In this document: piece by piece, positions 40,161 through 50,299 of the stretch
How positions within the stretch are numbered: the stretch's first letter is position 1
Layout of the letters: every line of letters starts with the position of its first letter
NCBI RefSeq assembly: GCF_019399895.1
Contig: NC_091871.1
Coordinates: forward strand, 584,501-648,500
Length of the DNA: 64,000 nucleotides
Reading direction: 5' to 3'
Origin: Cardiocondyla obscurior
Lineage: Eukaryota > Arthropoda > Insecta > Hymenoptera > Formicidae
Position numbers and translations under genes: made by a program
Notes under the pieces: model-generated
What the model saw: only the letters and a program-made list of their open reading frames with translations
Told to the model about the DNA's origin: nothing
The model's database searches: none

Positions 40161-43100
40161 CTAGAATTTATCATACTGTAACCGGGTAGGTGGTTTACGT
40201 TCACGTATTGGTCCCCTACGAAAAACTACGGGTGTTCTCGTTATTTCGGAATCTTCTGCGGGTGGAACATCCGCAAGCGTATTCTCAGCAGCGGATTGTA
40301 AATTCGCGCTACTTGGAAGTCTCCGCGGGGTACTGTTTCTCTTTTCAAGTCCAGGTGGTGGAGCATAAGAACGGATCGTATCCGAAACGACTGCCGGGGT
40401 TTTATCCCCAATTTTACGAAGTTGATTTACATGACGCCGAACGATAATGCCATTATCTAAACTTATTTCATAATGTAAAGCGCCAATTCGAGACTTAATT
40501 CTACCGAGGAGCCATTTAGTTGTACCAGTATAATTACGCGCACTCACTCTTTCCCTCGCTTGAAAAATTTTTTTACAAATATTTGTATTTTTATACGGTG
40601 TTTGTAATTTGTAAGTAGGGTGAATAAAATCTAACGGTGAATTAACTTTTCTTCCGAAAAATAAGTCTGCAGGAATTTGTTTTGTTTGTGAATGTTCGCA
40701 AGTTCTATATTGTAAGAGTAATTTGCATAAATTGTAGTGTATGGATTTGTTTTCTGCACACATTTTTTTTAATCCATTTTTAATTGTTTTGACCATGTTT
40801 TCAGCCTGTCCGTTCGTAGATGGATTGTATGGGGCAGTATACTTTAATGTGCAGTTAATTTCTTGCATAAAAGTTTTGAATTCAGAAGAAATAAATGTTC
40901 TCCCGTTATCCGTTACTATCATTTTCGGACAACCGTATTCGCTGAAAATTTCTCGACATGTTGCTATAGTAGATTCAGCTGACATTGAGTTGACGATTTT
41001 AACGATGGGGAATTTTGAATATGCATCGATTAGGATAAGGAAAAGTTTTCCCATAAAAGGTCCCGCGAAATCAATGTGCACACGATCAAAAACCTTTGTA
41101 GAATCTTCCCAGAAATGTACGTCCACTTTTGGTGGATTATCTTTGTGCAGGTTGCAAATTGTACAATTTTTAACAAGATTTTCTATATCCTTGTTTAATG
41201 ATGGCCACCAAACTATTTTGCGGGCCAAATTTTTCATTTTTGAAATTCCGAAATGTCCCCAATGTAATTCAAGAAGAATTTTGTGTTTTAGTTTTTCTGG
41301 GATAACAACCCGATCGGAACGTAATATAACTCCGTTACAAATTGAGAATTCTTCTATGTTAATGTTTTGTTTCTTGCGATTAGCTGTGTAATTATGTGTT
41401 GTAATTTCTTTGTAAATTTTTTGTAATTCTGTATCCGTTTTTGTACAATTTGCAATTTCTTCTGCTGTAAGTGGTAGGAAGTTAATTGTTTCTAAATGAA
41501 AAATATCAATTACTTCATGTGTGTCATTTTCGTTTTCCAAAGGCAATCTAGAAAGGCCGTCCGCGTTTGCATTAAGTTCAGATTTCTTATATTGAATATC
41601 GTAATTGTAGGCACGTAAAAATAATGCGTAATGTTGCATACGTAATGCTGAAAATGTTGGTAAGTTTTTATCCGGTGAGAAGATTCGTGTTAACGCTTGA
41701 TTATCCGTAACAAGAGTGAATTTGGTACCGAAAAGAAATTGATGAAATTTTTTAATGCCAAAAATAATGGCATACGCTTCTTTATCAATGTTCGTGTATT
41801 TTTGCTGTGTAGGGTTTAATTTCTGCGATGCGCATTGAATGATTCTTTCCGATTTATCGGGGTACACGTGGGAAAGTACTGCGCCAATTCCGTAATTACT
41901 TGCATCCACTGCTAAAATTAAAGGTAATTCGGGGTCGTAGTGTGCAAGTATTTTATTTTCACTAAATGCTTGTTTAGCTTTGTTGAATGCGTGTTCGCAA
42001 GAATTATTCCATTTAAATTGAACATTATCTCGTAATAAGTTATGAAGTGGATGTAAAATTTCCGAGAGATTTTTAATAAAACGCGCATAATAGTTAACGA
42101 AACCTAGAAAAGCGCGTACCTCTGTTTTATTTGTAGGTCTAGGCATTTTTTTAATTGCCGCGTATTTTGCCGGATCTTTATTAATTCCATTTTTATCTAT
42201 TATGTAACCGCAAAAGTGTATACTATCTTTAAAGAATTCGCTTTTCTCTAAATTTATCTGTATATTAAATTCCTGTAATCTACGGAAAATAATTTCTAAT
42301 TTCTTAATATGTTCTTCTTTTGTTGCGCTAGCGATTCGAATATCGTCCAGAAAAATTTTGACCCCGCTAATATCGTGAAAGATTTCTTCGATCGTACGTT
42401 GCCAAATCGCGGGGGCAGAAGCTACACCGAACATAAGACGCGTAGGTTGATACAGTCCGCAATGTGTGGAGAGAGTGAGTAGTTTTTGTTGTTTTTCGTC
42501 TATACGTAATTGTAAATACGCTTTTTTTAAATCTATTTTAGAAAATATAGTCATTCCTGACATGCACGAAAATAGTTCCTCTAATTTGGGCAGAGGATAT
42601 TCATCAATAAGTAACTGCTTATTAAGTGTCACACTGTAATCTCCGCAGATTCGTACTGAACCATCTTTTTTTAGTGCCGGGACAATGGGCGTGGCCCATT
42701 CGGATGATTTAACGGGTAGTAGAATCCCTTTCGCGGTTAATTTATCAAGTTCAGTTTTAATTTTGTCTTGCATTTTGAAAGGAACGGTTCGATGCTTAAT
42801 AAAAACTGGTTTCGCGTTATCTAATAGTGTAAATTTACCCACGTAAGATTTGATTGCTCCCTTGCGTTCCGTAACAATATCGTATTTTTGTAATAATTTT
42901 TTTATTATTGAATTTTCATTAATTGTATGTATGTATGGCGTTGTGATTTCGTCATCGGTATATAAACCGTTCATTTCTTTAGTATTTACTAGTTCGTGAA
43001 ACCATTCTCTGCCCAAAAGAGGTTTACAATGAATTTTAACAATGTATAAATTTAAATTAACGCTACGCTTATCCGATTTAACTCGCACTTGAATGTAACC

Positions 43101-43553
43101 GATTGTATTAATCGGATCTTTATTAAAAGATTGTAATCTTACATTCGGCGGAAAGACACGGTGCGACGGAAAGAATTTCTTCGCGTCTTCCGCACTAATG
43201 AGACTCACGGCGGCTCCCGTGTCCACTTCGAAAGTCATCTGATGTTGCTCGACTTGAAGCGGCATGATGAATTTACTCCTTGCATTGGCAGTGTCGATGG
43301 TGCAGACTTCCTCGACAGTATTGGCGGATTCCTTCCTTTTCCTAAAGCACACCCGTGCTAGGTGCCCTTTTTTCTGGCAGAAGCTGCATTCCACATTTTT
43401 GGGAAGTGTACACTCATTTGCGTAATGCTCTTTTCCGCACCGAAAACACTTCACATTTTTAATTGATGATGGCACATTCTCAAATTTCCGGTCCGGTTTC
43501 GAATGCGTGGGGCTTCTGAAATTCTTCTTGTAGTTGACGGATGATGATTTCAC
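40161..43553 (-). CDS. pol: Pol (with Gag zinc knuckles) of the minus-strand Gypsy element
   Basis: An open 1130-codon frame. Two zinc knuckles at 36-48 (CFRCGKEHYANEC) and 56-69 (CSFCQKKGHLARVC), protease VDTGAAVS at about 110, reverse transcriptase about 250-430 with FLDD at about 402, RNase H from AVDASNYG at about 549, integrase HHCC near 735-790, catalytic HIDFAGP about 805, TDNGRTF about 870 and Glu in GQAENM about 906. It overlaps the end of gag by 74 nt in a different frame (offset +1), so expression needs frameshifting; the true pol start may lie slightly upstream of its first ATG. No disabling lesion seen. Confidence 0.9.
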   Translation of the reverse strand: MKSSSVNYKKNFRSPTHSKPDRKFENVPSSIKNVKCFRCGKEHYANECTLPKNVECSFCQKKGHLARVCFRKRKESANTVEEVCTIDTANARSKFIMPLQVEQHQMTFEVDTGAAVSLISAEDAKKFFPSHRVFPPNVRLQSFNKDPINTIGYIQVRVKSDKRSVNLNLYIVKIHCKPLLGREWFHELVNTKEMNGLYTDDEITTPYIHTINENSIIKKLLQKYDIVTERKGAIKSYVGKFTLLDNAKPVFIKHRTVPFKMQDKIKTELDKLTAKGILLPVKSSEWATPIVPALKKDGSVRICGDYSVTLNKQLLIDEYPLPKLEELFSCMSGMTIFSKIDLKKAYLQLRIDEKQQKLLTLSTHCGLYQPTRLMFGVASAPAIWQRTIEEIFHDISGVKIFLDDIRIASATKEEHIKKLEIIFRRLQEFNIQINLEKSEFFKDSIHFCGYIIDKNGINKDPAKYAAIKKMPRPTNKTEVRAFLGFVNYYARFIKNLSEILHPLHNLLRDNVQFKWNNSCEHAFNKAKQAFSENKILAHYDPELPLILAVDASNYGIGAVLSHVYPDKSERIIQCASQKLNPTQQKYTNIDKEAYAIIFGIKKFHQFLFGTKFTLVTDNQALTRIFSPDKNLPTFSALRMQHYALFLRAYNYDIQYKKSELNANADGLSRLPLENENDTHEVIDIFHLETINFLPLTAEEIANCTKTDTELQKIYKEITTHNYTANRKKQNINIEEFSICNGVILRSDRVVIPEKLKHKILLELHWGHFGISKMKNLARKIVWWPSLNKDIENLVKNCTICNLHKDNPPKVDVHFWEDSTKVFDRVHIDFAGPFMGKLFLILIDAYSKFPIVKIVNSMSAESTIATCREIFSEYGCPKMIVTDNGRTFISSEFKTFMQEINCTLKYTAPYNPSTNGQAENMVKTIKNGLKKMCAENKSIHYNLCKLLLQYRTCEHSQTKQIPADLFFGRKVNSPLDFIHPTYKLQTPYKNTNICKKIFQARERVSARNYTGTTKWLLGRIKSRIGALHYEISLDNGIIVRRHVNQLRKIGDKTPAVVSDTIRSYAPPPGLEKRNSTPRRLPSSANLQSAAENTLADVPPAEDSEITRTPVVFRRGPIRERKPPTRLQYDKF

Positions 43554-44325
43554 ATTCCGTTTTTGTTGATTTTTTTTTCTGCGAGTTTCCTTTGTATCGA
43601 TTGGTTTCCGAATTCACGTATTGTATACTTTCGGCTGTTTGAGAAGGGTTGCGCAATTGCGTGGTACTGCTTTCAGCAAGTTCCATGGTGATGGCTGTAG
43701 AAATTGCAGAATCGAAAGTCAGATTTTTGGTTTCCAGAAGCCTTGCCTGAATATTTGGATTGCGGAGGCCGGCTATCAATTGTGTACGTAAGGCTGTCTT
43801 CAAATAAGCCCCAAAATTGCACTTCGCACTGAGTTTATGTAAATCATTAACAAAATCGCGCACCGACTCGTTTTCCTGTTGCTTTCTTTTATGAAAAACA
43901 AAAATTTCAGCTGCTTCGAGAGGTTCCGGCTCCAGTATCGCTTTCAATTTGTCAATTAACGTAGCCCAGGGAGCGGTGTAGGGATTGGTATTATCCATAG
44001 TACTCTCCAGCTTGGTGTAAGTATCCATGCCAATGTATTGTAAAAGATAAGTACGTTTCTTTGCCTCGGTGGTAATGCCAAAAGCCTCGAAGGCTCCTTG
44101 TAGTCGCTGTAACCACGTAGTCCACCGGTGTTTAGTGGCGTCGAAAATTTCAATTTTAAACGAGCCGGGAATCTCAGTCATGTTGGAAGGCTCGATAGTT
44201 TCCATAGACTCCGTACTTGTACCTGCTCCAGTCGTAACGTATGGTTGTAAAGGTGAAGTCTGTGGTTCAATTTTAACGGTCACTTTCTGCTCTTGGTCTT
44301 TACCGGTTTTCTGCATTAAGTACAA
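43480..44325 (-). CDS. gag: Gag of the minus-strand Gypsy element
   Basis: 281 codons. N-terminal low-complexity part, then the capsid-like region with WLQRLQGAFEAFGI, YLLQYIG and FVNDLHKLSAKCNFG typical of this Gypsy clade (related text is found in the element at 45904). The zinc knuckles are encoded in the overlapping pol frame. Confidence 0.85.
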   Translation of the reverse strand: MYLMQKTGKDQEQKVTVKIEPQTSPLQPYVTTGAGTSTESMETIEPSNMTEIPGSFKIEIFDATKHRWTTWLQRLQGAFEAFGITTEAKKRTYLLQYIGMDTYTKLESTMDNTNPYTAPWATLIDKLKAILEPEPLEAAEIFVFHKRKQQENESVRDFVNDLHKLSAKCNFGAYLKTALRTQLIAGLRNPNIQARLLETKNLTFDSAISTAITMELAESSTTQLRNPSQTAESIQYVNSETNRYKGNSQKKKSTKTECEIIIRQLQEEFQKPHAFETGPEI

Positions 44326-44356
44326 AAGACCTCACACCCAAGAGGGAAAATGCACA

Positions 44357-44374
44357 ATCCCATCCTCGTCGCCA
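44357..44374 (-). other. Primer-binding site (tRNA-Ser)
   Basis: Plus strand ATCCCATCCTCGTCGCCA matches the 3' end of tRNA-Ser(GCT) plus CCA, one base inside the 5' LTR (44376-44711). Confidence 0.75.
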
Positions 44375-44880
44375 GTGTTGTCATTTTATGGGATATTATG
44401 GAAGGTGGTTCGAATTAAAGAAAGAGACTGGAGCGATGTCTGTGCGATGGCTTTATTAGAGAGCGACTGACTGCCCTGGACCGATACACGTCCAAGGCAG
44501 CGATCCTGTTGACACATCCTTCATTGTCTGTCTATTGATATCAGGTATCAATTTGTTGGAAACGCAGCTGAGAGATGCACGCGTGTTTTATCATTCTAAA
44601 TGATGAAGGACGTATCAAAGTTCTAGTCGGAGATACATTACGTAGTGACTAAGAAATTAATCTAAAAGATACGCATTACTACGGGGAAAATTACTGCGGG
44701 GAAATATCACAATTAGCTTTGATGAAATGTGGCAAAAAATTTTAAAACGCGAATCAAATCAAAATCCAAATTATCCAGCTTTAATTTCTCTTGTAAACGC
44801 GGTAAGGTCACTTCCTCATTTAAACCCTGATTCAGAAAAAACTTTTTCTCTTGTAATACGCATAATTTACTAAAATGATT

Positions 44881-45577
44881 TTATTTTATAATTGTCATTA
44901 AAAAAAAACTATTCACTGTAATTTATGCCACTGATGTACTGTGTATGTATGTGTGTAAAAATATTCTAAGATTTTGTATACCTGCATATCATTAAAATAA
45001 TATATTATATTACATGAATAGTAATGTTGGTAAAGAATTAGTGTGAAAAAAGAAAAAAAAAGAGCTGGAGAGAAGAGAAAAGAGAGATGTGAGAAGAGAG
45101 ACAAGAATAAAAAAAAAGAAAATACAAAAATAGACATAGAAGAAAATTGAGAAGAAACAGTAATAGACATTACATTCATGTAATATAATATATAATTAAT
45201 AATAATGTTTAAAAATTAACACATTTTCTTAAACTAATAATCATAACAACAATAATAAATATTATTATTATACATAATAATTAAACAAAAAAAATAAATA
45301 AAATAAAGAAATGTCTCTAAAATAAATATATTATAAAATAAAATAGAAAAAACTATAAAATATGTATAATAAAATAAAATCGAAAAAAGTATAAAATATA
45401 TATAATAAAATAAAATAAAAAAATATAAAATATATATTATAAAATAAAATAAAAAAAACTATAAAATATATATTATAAAATAAAATTAAAAAAAAATATA
45501 AAATATATATTATGAAATAAAATAAAAACAATATAAAAAAAATATAATGTATTAAAATAATATATTAATTTTTAAAC
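44881..45577. repeat. Purine-rich and A/T minisatellite spacer between inverted transposase copies
   Basis: 45050-45150 is AGAGAAAAG-type purine sequence. 45330-45550 is five to six imperfect copies of a roughly 40-bp unit (ATAAAATATATATTATAAAATAAAATAAAAAAA). No gene. Confidence 0.7.
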
Positions 45578-48500
45578 TGTGGTGGCGGCTCGAAGAGCTG
45601 ACAAGCAGCCTGAGACGATCAGGTAAAGAGCACGCGGTGTAAGCGTGCAAGAGCGGGATGAGAACGCGCGACGTTCGAGCACGGGTGTCCGAGGACACGC
45701 TCGGCACTCGCTTATAAACGGTCGTAAAGAGAAGTGTATCATTAAGTAGGAAATATAGAGAGTAGGCTAAGTACATCGGCAGTTCTTAATTTCCTGCAAC
45801 CTCCTGGTCCTCGATTACAAACTCTGGGAATAATTATAACAGTGGCGACGAGAAACGGAGAACGGACAATTTAAGAAGACTTTACACATAGAAATAAAGT
45901 AAAATGACGCAGCAACCAGGAACATCGACTCAGAAGGCGCAAACGGCGATACCAAATTCACTAACGATTGAGCCGTTCGATGCTGGAAATACAACGTGGA
46001 GACGCTGGTTACAAAGGCTGCAGGGAGCATTCATGATTTTTAAAATAACAGAGGCGGAGCGGGTACCTTACTTATTACATTACGTGGGACCCGCGGCCTT
46101 CGACATTCTGTGCGATAGATTGGATCCGGAGGATCCATTTAGAAAATCCTTCGAGAAACTAACAGAAATTCTGGAGGAATATTACGATCCGCCACCGCTA
46201 GAAATTGCAGAAAATTTTCGGTTCCACCAACGTCGTCAGGAGAGTGGCGAAAGTGTGCAACAATTTGTGACGGCACTGCACAAGTTGAGCATACATTGTA
46301 AATTTGGAAATTATTTGAAGACGGCACTTAGGAATCAATTAGTGTTTGGCCTGGCGAGTAAGAAGATACAGACGAGACTTCTGGAAAAAAAGGACTTGAC
46401 GTACGAGGAGGCGCTAAAAGTGGCCACGACGATGGAGCTGTCGGAGAAGGGCTCGGCATCGCTGCAAGCATCGGGAGTGCAATCAATGGCACAGGTGGAT
46501 GTGATGCAGGCGGGGAAGAAGCCGTTAAGGAGATCGGGACCAAATAATCCAGGGGCAGCGCAAAAAGGAAGGTTTTCAAATAATTTTTCGGAACGTACTA
46601 ACAAACATGTAAATTTTGGACCAAAAGTGAGGTCAAATAGTTATTACCCGGAGCAAAATTTAAGTAACTCAAACGCGTTAGGTCGTAAAAACATTAAATG
46701 TTACAGATGCGGTAGAGGGCATTTAGCATCACAATGTACGATAAATAGAGATGTTCGATGTGCGAGCTGTGGTGGAAAGGGACACCTAAAAAGAGTCTGC
46801 TTCAAGGCAAAGGAGCATACGAATCAGCTGGAGGAAATCTTTTACATTGAACATCCCCAGTATCGGGACAAATTCTTTTACACGCTGCAAGTCAACGAAA
46901 AGCAAGTACAATTTGAGGTGGATAGCTGCTCCGCGGTTACCGTAATGAATAAAATTGAAGCGAAAAAGTTGTTTCCAAACGCGATTATACACAAAACAAA
47001 TTTAAATTTAGTGGCGTTCTGTAAGACAATCATAGAAATAATAGGATACATGTCAGTGACGGTTGTAAGTAGAGAAACAAGTTGCGAGTTAAATATTTAC
47101 ATTACAGGAATAGATAGAAAACCATTATTAGGTAGAGAATGGATCCGTCAATTATGTATTACCGGCGGAGTATCAAATTTCCTGAACTGCAATGCTTTGG
47201 AAGCGCGCGAGAATAAAATAAAATTAAAACAGCTATTACAAAAGTATAGCGAAGTACGTTCAGAAAAATGGGCTAAAATACAAGGAATTCAGGCAAAATT
47301 AACATTAAAACCGGAAGCAAAACCGATATTCTTAAAAGCGCGACCGGTACCGTTCAAATTAATAGAATTAATAGATAGAGAACTTGAAGAATTATCAAAA
47401 GCAGGGGTAATAGAGAAAGTAGAAACGGCGGAATGGGCTACCCCAATTGTACCCATATTAAAGGCGGATGGTCGAGTACGAATTTGTGGCGATTACAAAG
47501 CCACGGTAAATCCGCAATTACGAATAGATGACCACCCGTTACCGACGATAGATGAATTATTCGCGAAACTAAGTAAAGGAAAACAGTTTACAAAAATAGA
47601 TCTACGGCAGGCGTACCTGCAATTAGAATTAGATGAGGAAAGTAAGGAGATGTTAACACTAAATACGCATCGCGGGTTATTTAAAATTAAAAGATTAATG
47701 TACGGAATTGCGTCTGCACCCGCGATTTGGCAAAGAACGATTGAAAATATCTTAACGGGAATTCCAGGCACAGCGGTGTTTTTAGACGATATTATCGTAA
47801 CCGGAGAATCGGAGGCAATGCATTTACAACGATTAGAAGTAGTGTTAAATAGATTACAAAAATTTAATATTAGAATAAACCTAGAAAAGTCAAAATTTAT
47901 GGTTGACGAAGTAAAATACTGTGGATTCGTAATACGGGAAGATGGAATTCACAAAGAAGAAGCAAAGTTATTGGCGATAAAGAAAATGCCGCGGCCGCGA
48001 AACGAATAAGAAATTAGAGCATTCGTGGGTATGGTAAATTATTACGGTCGGTTTATTCGGAATTTGAGTTTAATTTTGTACCCGTTAAACAAGTTATTAC
48101 ACAATAACGTACCGTTTAAATGGACAGAGGAACAGGAACGAGCATTCTTAAAGGCAAAAGAAGAGTTTCTGAATAAAGAAGTGTTAGCGCATTTTGATAC
48201 GAAATTACCGCTGACCCTGGCAACAGACGCGAGTCCATACGGCGTTGGGGCTGTTTTATCGCAAGTATATCCGGACGGAACAGAAAAAGTACTCCAATAC
48301 GCGTCGCAAACGTTATCGGAAACACAAAAGAAATATTCACAAATAGATAAGGAAGCGTTCAGCATCATTTTCGGGGTAAAGAAGTTTTATCAATATTTAT
48401 ACGGAAACAAATTCACGTTGCTAACGGACCATAAACCGTTAATACATATTTTTGCGCCAAACAAGAGTTTGCCAGTCTATAGTGCGTTAAGAATGCAGCA

Positions 48501-50290
48501 CTATGCAATCTTTTTACAGGGTTTTAACTACGAAATTAAGTACCGAAAAGCAAATGAACACGGGAACGCGGATTGCCTATCGAGGTTACCGTTATCAGAG
48601 ACAAATCCACGAATGGACGTAATTGAAGCATTTCAACTAGAAGAATTGCGAGAATTCCCAATTAACGCGAGACAAATAGCCCAAGAAACAAAACGTGAGA
48701 AAAAATTAAATAAATTACTAGAAGCATTGCAGGCAGGAAAGGAGATACCAAGCGAGGACCGTTTTAATTTAAATATAGAAGAGTTTAATGTACAGAGCGG
48801 TATTATATTGAGAGGACATAGAGTGGTAATCCCACAAACGTTAAAGAAAGAAGTGTTAAAGCAACTACATGAAGGCCATTTCGGTATAAACAAAACAAAA
48901 GAGATAGCACGCGGTTACTGCTGGTGGTCGGGAATTGATAAAGATATTAAAGATCAGATAGAAAATTGTAAAATGTGTAATAAAGTACGAAATACCCCGC
49001 CAAAACTTGAACAACATGCGTGGGAACCAGCAGTCACAGCGATGCAGCGTATACACGCGGACTTTGCGGGACCATTTTTGGGGAAAATGTTTTTAGTATT
49101 AGTGGATGCGTACTCCAAATGGCCCGAGGTCAAAATTGTTAAGAATATTACGGCGAAAAACATTATAAAAGAATGTAAAAGTATTTTTGCGGCGTACGGG
49201 ATACCAAAAATGTTGGTAACCGATAACGGTAGAACATTCATTGCGGAAGAATTTAAAAAGTTTTTGAAAGAATACGGGATAATACACAAATGTACAGCAC
49301 CATATTATCCGGCGACAAATGGTCAGGCAGAGAGATTCATACAAACGTTTAAAAACGCATTAAAGAGAGAAAACGCAACGATAGAAAACGTAGAAGAAAA
49401 GATAGAAAAAGTTTTACGTAATTATAGAGCAGCACCACACACAATGACAGGGAAATCACCCGCGGAATTATTTTTGGGTAGGAAAATGCGAACCAAGCTA
49501 GATCTGATACTCCCGGAAGAAAAATCGGAAGAAAATAAAAGGCTTAATAGAAAAGAGAGAGAGATAGAGGTAGGAACGCGCGTAGCGTGTAGGAATTATG
49601 TAGGCAGAGAAAAATGGAAATTTGGAATAGCAGAACATAGGCTAGGAAAACTGCATTACCAAATACGCTTAGACGATAATCGAAGTTGGAAACGACACAG
49701 AAATCAGATGCGCGTAATAGGGAAGAATATACCGTTAGACAAAGAAGAAGACGATGAGGCGTATGGGCCAGTAGAAGAGATTTTAACGGAACCGCGGAGA
49801 ACAATAAACCCTGTAACTCCACCACAGCCCGAACGGAGAACAAGAGTAAGCAATAAAGAAAGAAGCCAGGAGTTGCGGCGCTCCGATAGAATAAAACAAC
49901 CGCCGATACGGTACGGTCTAGGGATTAGAAATTAAAAAGCGAAAGTGAAGTCAAGGGTAGAAAGTAGAGAGATCAAATGTAAGAAAGAGAAAGACGAAAG
50001 CAAGCAAGCTTCAAAAGAAAGAGACATGTGGTGGCGGCTCGAAGAGCTGACAAGCAGCCTGAGACGATCAGGTAAAGAGCACGCGGTGTAAGCGTGCAAG
50101 AGCGGGATGAGAACGCGCGACGTTCGAGCACGGGTGTCCGAGGACACGCTCGGCACTCGCTTATAAACGGTCGTAAAGAGAAGTGTATCATTAAGAAGGA
50201 AATATAGAGAGTAGGCTAAGTACATCGGCAGTTCTTAATTTCCTGCAACCTCCTGGTCCTCGATTACAAACTCTGGGAATAATTATAACA
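45578..50290 (+). mobile_element. Gypsy element of the mag/K02A2.6 type (plus), inside the hAT
   Basis: 264-bp LTRs at 45578-45841 and 50027-50290 (TGTGGTGGCGG...AATTATAACA) with one noticed difference (T/A in ATTAAG(T/A)AGG). Target duplication TAAAC (45573-45577, 50291-50295). Primer site TGGCGACGAGAAACGGAG at 45843-45860 (serine-tRNA-like acceptor). Recent insertion, but coding is disabled by one stop and a protease change. Confidence 0.9.
45904..49935 (+). pseudogene. gag-pol: Gag-Pol of the plus-strand Gypsy element (one nonsense codon)
   Basis: One frame of 1343 codons interrupted only by TAA at 48007-48009 (codon 702, between the reverse transcriptase connection and RNase H; the context is RPRNE-stop-EIRAFVG). 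Gag region residues 1-220; zinc knuckles CYRCGRGHLASQC and CASCGGKGHLKRVC near 264-300; protease motif reads VDSCSA, with Cys where Gly of D-S/T-G is invariant; reverse transcriptase FLDD near 633; RNase H DASPYG near 775; integrase with HADFAGP, TDNGRTF and GQAERF. Unlike the minus-strand relative, gag and pol share one frame. Two independent lesions suggest it is inactive. Confidence 0.9.
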
Positions 50291-50299
50291 TAAACATTA

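Larger units (their letters stand above)
39782..44711 (-). mobile_element. Gypsy element of the mag/K02A2.6 type (minus), inside the hAT
   Basis: 336-bp LTRs at 39782-40117 and 44376-44711 that read the same, 5-bp target duplication ATTAG (39777-39781, 44712-44716), primer site and purine tract (CGAGGGGGAG in the minus strand next to 40117). Two overlapping ORFs, no env. LTR identity and open ORFs suggest a recent and perhaps active copy. Confidence 0.9.
38577..44880 (+). pseudogene. Partial inverted hAT transposase copy, split by a Gypsy element
   Basis: Homologous to the middle and end of the intact transposase at 50300-52585 but lacking its N-terminal fingers. Pieces 38577-39781 and 44712-44880 flank a Gypsy insertion (5-bp duplication ATTAG). 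From about 38631 to 44819 (Gypsy excluded, about 1.25 kb) it is practically identical to the intact copy, with one difference noticed (Leu/Phe in DPES(L/F)NV). Just outside that tract on both sides the two are clearly diverged (for example SNADPERTFS against LNPDSEKTFS), and the frame soon ends. This is a dead copy partly overwritten by the functional one. Confidence 0.75.

Noticed and set aside
43480..43553. gag/pol overlap as a sequencing frameshift
   Set aside because: Overlapping gag and pol frames are normal for Gypsy elements; both are otherwise intact.
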